A stretch of 64,000 nucleotides of DNA, from contig NZ_BQIP01000010.1 in assembly GCF_021602585.1 (NCBI RefSeq), positions 124,001 through 188,000 of the forward strand. The letters are read 5' to 3'. The translations under genes and the position numbers were made by a program. Origin of the DNA: Pseudomonas faucium. Its GTDB lineage: Bacteria > Pseudomonadota > Gammaproteobacteria > Pseudomonadales > Pseudomonadaceae. Positions 58,214-64,000 of the stretch are shown here, one piece after another (positions within the stretch are counted from its first letter, which is position 1; every line of letters begins with the position of its first letter). The notes below the pieces were generated by a model. That model had not been told where the DNA came from and searched no databases. It saw only the letters and a program-made list of their open reading frames with translations.

Positions 58214-59380
58214 TTAAGCGGCGGAATCGAGAACTTCGGTCAGCCACTGGTTGGTGACTTCAACGCGGAAATTGGGGTTTTCGGCAGGCGGCACGTCGGT
58301 GAAGCGGATGTTCCAGTACACCTTGCCCTGCTCCAGCTGGCTGGCGGTGTTCAGCTCCGGGTCGGCGAAGACTTCGAAGTTGATGATCGCGCCCTGGTTC
58401 TTCAGGTCGCGCATGAAGGCCTGCAGGCCTTCGGTCACGTCCTTGACGTAGGTGGCGGTGATGGAGCGATCGACTGCCCATTTGTGGCCATAGAGGATCG
58501 CGTCCATGACGATGTCCAGGGTGCGCACGCGGGTGACGAAGGCCCACTTCGGGTCGCTGGACAAGGTACGGTTGCCCCACAGGCGGAAGCCATCGTCGCG
58601 GATGATGGTGGCGATGTTGGCGTTGTTCAGCAGGTTGGCGCGGCAGCTGTCGTCGCCATCGAGGAACTCCACCGGGCGGCTGGTGCCGGTGATGCCGACG
58701 AACTCCTTGTTCGAAGGCGAAGCCCAGAAGCCGTATTCGCGGTCGGTCCAGGCGAACAGGCCGGCCACCCAGGCCGAGCCGGGGGCCTCGACGGTGGTCT
58801 CCTCGCCGTTGTCCCAGTACTGCACGCCCGGGTCGACCAGGAAGGCGCGCTTGGCACCGAAGTTCTCGGCATAGGCGATGGCCGCCTCGTCGGTGCTGTT
58901 GGGGCCGTCGATGATGGCGATGCCGCGCAGCTTGTCGGCCAGGGCGACCAGAGCGGTGCCGACGGCCTGGGTGGCACTGTGCCGTGGTGCGACCAGCAGG
59001 CGGGGCTGGGCGTTGAAACGGCTCTTGCCGTCGAGCAGCGCCTGCAGACCGGTGCGTTTGCCGTCGGCCTGCACCGCGCCGATGATGGCTGCGGTCTGTT
59101 CGGCGGCGTCTTCGAGCTTGGCCACGCCGCAGGCGACGATGACTGCCTTGGCACGGGTGTAGATGGCGCGGCAGGCCTTGGTGATGGCCGCGTTCTCGCC
59201 GAAGGCGGCGACGGCTTCACGTTCGCTGGTGATCAGCACCGGGACGTTGGCCTTGGCGGTGGCGCCTGCGCCTTCGGTGAAGGTGTCGACCAGGCCGATG
59301 ATCGAGGAAGATGGCAGCGCGATGCTGCGGGCGCCGGTGTCGACGTTGGTGACGGTGACGCCGTGGAAGAATCCACTCAT
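58214..59380 (-). CDS. tailocin contractile sheath protein gpFI
   Basis: A 388-residue sheath protein (P2 FI family) beginning MSGFFHGVTVTNVDTGARSI. Family blocks include SSSIIGLVDTFTEG, PSNKEFVGITGTSRPVEF and GLQAFMRDLKNQGAIINFEV, the last being the C-terminal strand-exchange domain that holds the sheath lattice. It lies downstream of two terminator-like hairpins after tfa. Confidence 0.96.
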   Translation of the reverse strand: MSGFFHGVTVTNVDTGARSIALPSSSIIGLVDTFTEGAGATAKANVPVLITSEREAVAAFGENAAITKACRAIYTRAKAVIVACGVAKLEDAAEQTAAIIGAVQADGKRTGLQALLDGKSRFNAQPRLLVAPRHSATQAVGTALVALADKLRGIAIIDGPNSTDEAAIAYAENFGAKRAFLVDPGVQYWDNGEETTVEAPGSAWVAGLFAWTDREYGFWASPSNKEFVGITGTSRPVEFLDGDDSCRANLLNNANIATIIRDDGFRLWGNRTLSSDPKWAFVTRVRTLDIVMDAILYGHKWAVDRSITATYVKDVTEGLQAFMRDLKNQGAIINFEVFADPELNTASQLEQGKVYWNIRFTDVPPAENPNFRVEVTNQWLTEVLDSAA

Positions 59381-59407
59381 GTAGGTTTACTCCAGGTTCA
59401 GTTGTGA

Positions 59408-59436
59408 AAAGGCCCTGCGCGAGCAGGGCCTTGATA
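59408..59436 (-). terminator. hairpin between tfa and sheath gene, proximal
   Basis: AAGGCCCTGC, loop TCGC, GCAGGGCCTT followed by TTCAC on the minus strand, upstream of the sheath start. Confidence 0.6.
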
Positions 59437-59447
59437 GGTTTATCGAG

Positions 59448-59474
59448 CAAAAAAAGGCCCCGACAGGTCGGGGC
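59448..59474 (-). terminator. strong terminator after tfa
   Basis: GAGCCCCGACC, loop, GGTCGGGGCC followed by TTTTTTT on the minus strand, directly after the tfa stop. Confidence 0.85.
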
Positions 59475-59876
59475 TCATTGAGTTTCACGGGATAGCCACA
59501 GCGGGGGCTCTGGCCTGGCCGAACGATCAGGGAAGTTCGTCGAAGATGGCCAATCGCGAAGGGCCTGCCGATAACTCAGCAGCTCTGAATACTGTGCGGA
59601 AGACAAGGTATTGGTCGCATCCATTGCCAGTTCATCCCGATGCCGCATGACCAGCCACTCACTGGATTGCAATTGAAGATCACGCCATGTACGCATTGCA
59701 TACACCTGATCTTCCTGAGCTTGATCCAAAGGCGGAGTGAACTTGCCATTCTGAACGCGCCAACCTGGCTTGATTTCAGGCGAACACTCGCGCCAGACAA
59801 TATCGGGGTGATACCGATGACGGGGATCGAGATCGGTAACTTCCGTTACCTGGTCACTTATAACTTGAGCCCACAT
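59475..59876 (-). CDS. tail fibre assembly (Tfa-like) protein
   Basis: A 133-residue protein with the Tfa-type C-terminus (SYRQALRDWPSSTNFPDRSA, RPEPP), the helical QVYAMRTWRDLQLQ, and a short N-terminal beta part (MWAQVISDQVTEVTDLDP). Tfa chaperones fold the C-terminus of the cognate tail fibre. It has a visibly lower GC content than the flanking structural genes, in common with the 3' half of the fibre gene, suggesting joint transfer. Confidence 0.8.
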   Translation of the reverse strand: MWAQVISDQVTEVTDLDPRHRYHPDIVWRECSPEIKPGWRVQNGKFTPPLDQAQEDQVYAMRTWRDLQLQSSEWLVMRHRDELAMDATNTLSSAQYSELLSYRQALRDWPSSTNFPDRSARPEPPLWLSRETQ

Positions 59877-59887
59877 ATCAATTCTCT

Positions 59888-61864
59888 TCAGTAGGTAATA
59901 AATACGCAGCCATCCGCACCTGCCTGCGATCGGGTAATTGTCCGGCCTGCTCCTCCCATGCCCGGCTGAGTCGGCGTCGATATGTCAGAAGCCGCATAGA
60001 TCGACTCACCTCCGCCACCAGGCCCTCCCCATGCGCCGGAGTTGTTGGCATTGCGCACAGGTGGTGAGCCATTGCCAAGCGACGCATTGAAATCTCCGCC
60101 AACGCCTGTTCCGCCCCCCGCTCCATTGAAGAGTGCACCTCCTTCACCCGCCGTTGCCGAACAGAACTCGCCAAATGAGGATGTCCCGCCCCGGACCCCC
60201 GCAGTGTTTAAAATATCTATGGCTCTCCCGCCGGCACCGACGGTTACGGCGATACTGGCTCCAGGGGTAACGAGGCAGACTCGACTGCAAATACCGCCAC
60301 CGCCACCACCGCCGGCCCCCGTCTCGACCGATCCGAAAGCACCACTGCCACCCCCTCCGCGAACCTCAACGAGTACTCGGCTTACATTTGCAGGAACCTG
60401 CCACTGGTAGACGCCCGCTTTAGTAAACAGGGCGCGCCCTCGCAAAGGAAACTGGGCGTGAGCCACACTGGTCGCACCGCCCGCAACAACCCCATAAATG
60501 CCGTCGTCTAGACAGATGAGGATCAGTGGTGGATCAAGATAGGTAACGGCCAGTGAGGCATATGAAGTTGAACCGACTGCGATGTACCCATTTCCGCTAC
60601 GGGGAGCATTTACTGTAATAGTCCCGAGCCCGGAGCCTACCGATAAAATGAAAACCGTCCCCTTCGGGATACTCGAAGCGGCAAGATTTACTGTGCCGGA
60701 CCACGTGCCCGTGCCACTCATGGTGGTGTACTTGCCGGCATGTATCAGACCGAGCGTTTGCCCATCTGACAAACCGGCGGTTGCCATTGGAAAATTGAGG
60801 CCCAATTGCCTTACGAATTCCGTAGTCGCTAATTGAGTACTGTTGTCTTCCCGTATAGCCGTTGGCGCTCTGGGGATCCCGGTAAGGGTTGGGCTGACAA
60901 CGTTCGCTTTAAGATTGAGCGATGTATTGACTTGGGCGGATGTCAAAACATCCGTCAGGCCATAGCCAGCAACTGTAGTTGGGTTACTGGCAGCAACGAC
61001 TCGGCCATACTTGTCGACCGTGACACTGCGATACGTTCCCGCCGCGATGCCGCTACGCCCAAAGGCCATCTCGTAAAGCTGGGCGCTGACACCTAACGCA
61101 ATAGGTCCATCACTGACCAATTGCCAGGCGCTATCGCCATTGACCGCTCCTTTCTCAACCAGCACCAGCAACCCTGGCGATACCTTGGCGTCGGTATCGG
61201 CATCGCTGGTACGGTTCCATGCACCTGCGGCCACCTGATAGATACCATTGTCCCTGGCCAGCGTCTGGTTCTTCACCAGCACCCGTGCTCCAGCCGAAAG
61301 CGCAATGCCATCCACCGCCTGCAGCCCGGTCAAAGCGATGTTCGCGGTAGTAGCAACTTGCACCGAATGCTTGAAATCCTGCCTGGCCAGCTCTTCGGTC
61401 ACCCACTCCCGAGTCGCCAGCACCACCGCCGGGTCAATCTTCAACTGCACATTGCTGGCACTGCTGACCACCAGGTTCATCCGCACCACCTGGGTACGCC
61501 CCGAGCCCTGGCTGAGCAGCGGTTTGTAAGTCGGCGCACAGTTGGCCACGGCCACCATGTCGCCATCGGCGTCATACAGCGCGATCTCGCGAATCCACTT
61601 GCCACCGACATCGGCCGGAATGACCTGCTCGGCGATGATGATCGCGCTGTTCTTGTCATCCACCTTCAGCTGATTCAACGGCGCGCGGCGCCATTCGTTG
61701 AGCAGGCTGGTCTGGGTGGCATTGGGCGTGGGGTCGGTGCCGTTGGCATCGCCTACGCCCATCTGGGTGATTTTCCATGCGATGCCCAAGGCATCCGCGT
61801 TGGCTTGTTTCGCCGCGCCCACGTTGGTGAGGATGGCGTAGAACTGAGAAGTCTGGTCAACCAT
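59888..61864 (-). CDS. tailocin tail fibre (receptor-binding protein)
   Basis: A 658-residue fibre that selects target cells. The N-terminal part (MVDQTSQFYAILTNVGAAKQ, about 1-155) is the phage tail-collar fibre domain attaching to the baseplate. The middle carries repeats such as GYGLTDVLTSAQVNTSLNLK. The C-terminal 150 residues are Gly-rich (RGGGGSGAFGSVETGAGGG), probably a polyglycine-type tip. The gene changes composition near 61100 (about residue 255): the distal part is GC-poorer, as is tfa. The start at 61862-61864 overlaps gpI by eight bases. Confidence 0.88.
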   Translation of the reverse strand: MVDQTSQFYAILTNVGAAKQANADALGIAWKITQMGVGDANGTDPTPNATQTSLLNEWRRAPLNQLKVDDKNSAIIIAEQVIPADVGGKWIREIALYDADGDMVAVANCAPTYKPLLSQGSGRTQVVRMNLVVSSASNVQLKIDPAVVLATREWVTEELARQDFKHSVQVATTANIALTGLQAVDGIALSAGARVLVKNQTLARDNGIYQVAAGAWNRTSDADTDAKVSPGLLVLVEKGAVNGDSAWQLVSDGPIALGVSAQLYEMAFGRSGIAAGTYRSVTVDKYGRVVAASNPTTVAGYGLTDVLTSAQVNTSLNLKANVVSPTLTGIPRAPTAIREDNSTQLATTEFVRQLGLNFPMATAGLSDGQTLGLIHAGKYTTMSGTGTWSGTVNLAASSIPKGTVFILSVGSGLGTITVNAPRSGNGYIAVGSTSYASLAVTYLDPPLILICLDDGIYGVVAGGATSVAHAQFPLRGRALFTKAGVYQWQVPANVSRVLVEVRGGGGSGAFGSVETGAGGGGGGGICSRVCLVTPGASIAVTVGAGGRAIDILNTAGVRGGTSSFGEFCSATAGEGGALFNGAGGGTGVGGDFNASLGNGSPPVRNANNSGAWGGPGGGGESIYAASDISTPTQPGMGGAGRTITRSQAGADGCVFITY

Positions 61865-62465
61865 GTGCAATGTCCAAGGTATCGATTGTATGTTCGCGGC
61901 CGCCCCGGCCTATGGCACCGCTGACGTCGATGTCACGGGGCGCCAGCGGGTAGATGTCCAGTTCGTCGCCGTCCTGGATCGCGCAGCCGACCTGTAGGGC
62001 GCCACGGCTTTCGAGGCTGATCACCAGGCCTGTCAGGTGGCGGCTGACCGGGCGGGCGTCGTCGATCAGCGATGACAGTTCCTGGTAGGTGCTTTCGCTG
62101 ATGCCCGCGTCGGAAACGCCGATCTTCAAGGCGAAGGTGCCGGCCGCCGCGGGAGGTGTGGCCTGCCACCACTCCTGCACCTCGATCAGGTAGCCAAAGG
62201 GCTCCACCACCCGCCGCAGGGCGCCGAGGGTGCCCTTGTGGGCGTGCACGAAGAACGTCGAGCGGATCACCGAGCGCTTGATCTCGTCGCTCCAGCTGTC
62301 CTCCCAGCGGTCCACCGACCAGGCCCAGGCCAGGTGATAAAGAAGGTGCGCGGGGCAGCTGTCCGGGTTGTAGAGCAAGCGCAGGTTGACCTTGAGGTCT
62401 TCGTCGCACGCGCTTTCGATGGCGCGTTCCAGGGGGGTGCGGTTGAGCGGCAATAGACTGCGCAT
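61857..62465 (-). CDS. tailocin baseplate protein gpI
   Basis: A 202-residue protein of the P2 gpI family (MRSLLPLNRTPLERAIESAC, LAWAWSVDRWEDSWSDEIKR, TFFVHAHKGTLGALRRVVEP). It forms part of the baseplate periphery to which fibres attach. It overlaps the fibre gene start and follows gpJ by four bases. Confidence 0.92.
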   Translation of the reverse strand: MRSLLPLNRTPLERAIESACDEDLKVNLRLLYNPDSCPAHLLYHLAWAWSVDRWEDSWSDEIKRSVIRSTFFVHAHKGTLGALRRVVEPFGYLIEVQEWWQATPPAAAGTFALKIGVSDAGISESTYQELSSLIDDARPVSRHLTGLVISLESRGALQVGCAIQDGDELDIYPLAPRDIDVSGAIGRGGREHTIDTLDIAHG

Positions 62466-62469
62466 GGCG

Positions 62470-63351
62470 TCAGCCCCCCCGCGTCAAGGTGAAACCGCTG
62501 CACCAGGCCGCCTGGGCCTTGCTCGGGCGGATGTCGGCCCAGTCGTTCAGCTCGACCCGGCTGACGCCGTCGATGTGCAACTGCGCGTCGATACCCGAAC
62601 GCGCCACCTCCACGCCCAGGCGGCGTCGCGGGTTGATCCAGGCCGCCAGGCGCCGCTGGCACTCGGCAAGAATGGCCTCGTACTCGGGGCCGCTGTCAGC
62701 CAGGTGCAGCACGGCATCGATGCGATAGGCCAGCACCTCGGCGCTGCGCACATTGACCCGGTCGGCGACCGGGCGGATATCGTCGTCATTGAGGTAGGCC
62801 GCCACCTGCGCCAGCAGCGCGGCACTGGCCTTGCCATCGCCCTCCAGGCCCAGCACGGTCACATCCACCACCGCCGGCGACGGGCTTTCGGCGGTGGCGT
62901 CAGCCACCTGCCCCGATGCGTTGCGGGCGTGCAGGATGTAACTGTTGCGCGGGCCGGCAGTGGTCAGGCCTTCGTAGACCAGCTGCACCCGCTCACGCAG
63001 GGCGTCGTCGGCTTCCAGCAGCGCCACGACGGGCGGCACCGCGTTCAGGTCCTGCGCCTGAATCACCAGGCGCTGCAGGCTGACGTTGGCCGCCAATTGG
63101 TCCAGGTCGCTGCCCTGGGCGTAGGCCAGCAGCAGGGCCTTGGCGGCATCGTTGATGCGCGCGCGGTTGAGCAGCTTGCGGTAGGCGCCGACCTCGAGCA
63201 GCTTGGTCACCGGGTCGCTTTCCAGGTTGGCGGTCCAGCCCTCCCCCAGGTACTCGCGGAAGGTGTCCAGGTCGGCTTGATAGAGCGCTTCGAAATCCAG
63301 GTCTTCAAGCAGTTGGGGCGCCGGCAGTTTCGAGAGGTCGACCTGGCTCAT
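62470..63351 (-). CDS. tailocin baseplate assembly protein gpJ
   Basis: A 293-residue protein of the P2 gpJ (baseplate wedge, T4 gp6-like) family. It begins MSQVDLSKLPAPQLLEDLDF and has QGSDLDQLAANVSLQRLVIQ near 115 and EARNASGQ-like blocks (RNSYILHARNASGQVADA) near 155. It overlaps gpW by four bases. Confidence 0.93.
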   Translation of the reverse strand: MSQVDLSKLPAPQLLEDLDFEALYQADLDTFREYLGEGWTANLESDPVTKLLEVGAYRKLLNRARINDAAKALLLAYAQGSDLDQLAANVSLQRLVIQAQDLNAVPPVVALLEADDALRERVQLVYEGLTTAGPRNSYILHARNASGQVADATAESPSPAVVDVTVLGLEGDGKASAALLAQVAAYLNDDDIRPVADRVNVRSAEVLAYRIDAVLHLADSGPEYEAILAECQRRLAAWINPRRRLGVEVARSGIDAQLHIDGVSRVELNDWADIRPSKAQAAWCSGFTLTRGG

Positions 63352-63674
63352 ACGCTCACCTCCAGCAAGGCTTCGTCGCCCAGGTAGCGGCCGGTCAGCG
63401 CCAGGCTGACCTGGCCGTCGAGCACTGCGACCACCTTCACCCGCTCAAGCTGCAGGCGTGGCTCCCAGCGCCCGAGTGCGCGGGCCACTTCGGCCTGCAC
63501 GGCGCTCTTCCAGCCGTCGTTGACCGGCAGGTCGACGAAGCGCCGCAGCTGGCTGCCGTAGTCCGGGCGCATGCGGCGGCTGCCCAGCGGTGTAGCGAGG
63601 ATGTCTTCGATCGACTGGCGCAGGTGGCCGATGCCGGCCAGTGGCTGGCCAGTGCGGCGGTCCAGGCCGATCAT
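63348..63674 (-). CDS. tailocin baseplate protein gpW
   Basis: A 108-residue baseplate wedge protein of the P2 gpW (T4 gp25-like) family with DILATPLGSRRMRPDYGSQL near residue 29-48, a key motif for sheath initiation. The ATG at 63672-63674 overlaps the stop of a 14-codon upstream reading frame (ATGA) and is served by GGGAGG six bases upstream, inside that frame. Confidence 0.93.
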   Translation of the reverse strand: MIGLDRRTGQPLAGIGHLRQSIEDILATPLGSRRMRPDYGSQLRRFVDLPVNDGWKSAVQAEVARALGRWEPRLQLERVKVVAVLDGQVSLALTGRYLGDEALLEVSV

Positions 63675-63715
63675 GGCGCACCTCCCGTGGCGGCGCCCGG
63701 TTGATGGGTTTGCAT
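63671..63715 (-). CDS. 14-residue mini-ORF coupled to gpW
   Basis: MQTHQPGAATGGAP, from the ATG at 63713-63715 with GGAG six bases upstream, stops at 63671-63673 and shares ATGA with the gpW start. The gpW ribosome site lies within it. It may be a real leader peptide for translational coupling, or a remnant of a larger gene. Confidence 0.45.
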   Translation of the reverse strand: MQTHQPGAATGGAP

Positions 63716-63732
63716 GGCATTCTCCAGGGATG

Positions 63733-63755
63733 AAAAAGCCCGCGGTTGCGGGCTT
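63733..63755 (-). terminator. terminator between gpV and gpW
   Basis: On the minus strand AAGCCCGC, loop AACC, GCGGGCTTTTT, beginning four bases after the gpV stop. It is a good intrinsic terminator inside what should be one tail operon. Confidence 0.75.
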
Positions 63756-63758
63756 GCT

Positions 63759-64000
63759 TCAGTGTTTGTGATTGGCGGTGTTGCCGGCGGTGTCGATGAT
63801 CCGCCCAGCGCCATTGATATCGCCGCTGACCTGCAGCGGGCCGTCGACGGTGACTTTGCCGGTAAGACTTATCGCAGCGGCTTGCAGGCTGATTGCACCG
63901 TCACTGACCTGCACCGTGCTGGCACCGACCTGGATGGTGGCGTTGCCGCCAGGAAGCTGGATGGCGTAATGGCTGGCCTGCCAGTCGTAGCTGAGCGAGC
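63759..64000 (-). CDS. tailocin baseplate spike protein gpV, 5' end beyond the window
   Basis: The last 80 codons of a protein that continues past 64000. Residues read NATIQVGASTVQVSDGAISL, then ISLTGKVTVDGPLQVSGDIN and end in NTANHKH. This repeated beta-helix followed by a C-terminal His-x-His is the tip of P2 gpV-type spikes, where such histidines bind an iron ion at the needle point. The N-terminal OB-fold part is not in the window. Confidence 0.85.
   Translation of the reverse strand, partial: SLSYDWQASHYAIQLPGGNATIQVGASTVQVSDGAISLQAAAISLTGKVTVDGPLQVSGDINGAGRIIDTAGNTANHKH

Noticed and set aside
52303-64000. Complete temperate prophage
   Set aside because: No capsid, portal, terminase, integrase, replication or attachment sites are seen; the gene set is tail plus lysis only. 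Genes beyond 64000 are not visible.

Overview
The window is chromosomal DNA from a gamma-proteobacterium, almost certainly a fluorescent Pseudomonas of the P. putida / P. entomophila group. The basis is high GC, the gene order (puuP-MCP, queC-queE-cpoB-pal-tolBARQ-ybgC-ruvBAC-yebC-aspS, dps-cold shock, oprD-proS, mprF-acvB, fpr/finR-dgkA-erdR, recX-recA-cinA), the GCCGGCAAGCCGGCTCCCAC type REP elements typical of that group, and an R-tailocin beside cinA. Species is not determined.

Layout. 1-6.2 kb: a partial YdgA-like gene, a putrescine importer (puuP), a dCache chemoreceptor and a CDF metal transporter. 6.2-11.3 kb: an accessory cell-surface locus, made of a lipoprotein gene and a very large trimeric autotransporter adhesin (YadA type). 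The adhesin is broken by a frameshift that looks like a 19-bp deletion between 7-bp direct repeats. 11.7-24.3 kb: core genome on the minus strand: tRNA-Lys, queuosine genes, Tol-Pal envelope system, Holliday-junction resolvase, yebC, aspS. 24.4-33 kb: small regulators, dps, a membrane-anchored cold-shock protein, slyX/HIT, an OprD-type porin, proS, a lipoprotein and dinB. 33.0-33.6 kb: three tandem initiator tRNA genes, each with its own promoter and terminator. 33.8-43.9 kb: mprF-acvB (aminoacyl-phosphatidylglycerol synthesis and hydrolysis), kup, rimO, an acetyltransferase, a pseudouridine-synthase-like protein without the usual catalytic Asp, yehS and trmO. 44-50 kb: fpr/finR redox pair, dgkA, erdR, a DTW enzyme, small proteins and a LOG-family nucleosidase. 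50-52.2 kb: recX, recA (with a LexA box) and cinA.

52.3 kb to the window end: late part of a P2-like contractile tail cluster, read leftward in the order V-(mini-ORF)-W-J-I-fibre-Tfa-sheath-tube-E/E'-tape measure-U-X-D-endolysin-Rz/Rz1. No capsid, portal, terminase or integrase gene is present in this part, and the cluster sits at cinA/recA, so it is best read as an R-type tailocin (bacteriocin) rather than a prophage. Its regulators and holin would lie beyond position 64000.

How the genes work together: putrescine uptake is paired with a chemoreceptor; the Tol-Pal genes form one leftward operon; MprF and AcvB tune membrane lipid charge; RecA links DNA damage to SOS and, in related strains, to tailocin induction. 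The most unusual signals are a CTTTGAC (RF2-type) +1 frameshift context at the end of the tail chaperone gene E, opening into the E' frame; the repeat-mediated break and the 21-nt heptad length variation in the adhesin; terminators inside the tailocin tail operon; and the altered active site of the RsuA-like enzyme.
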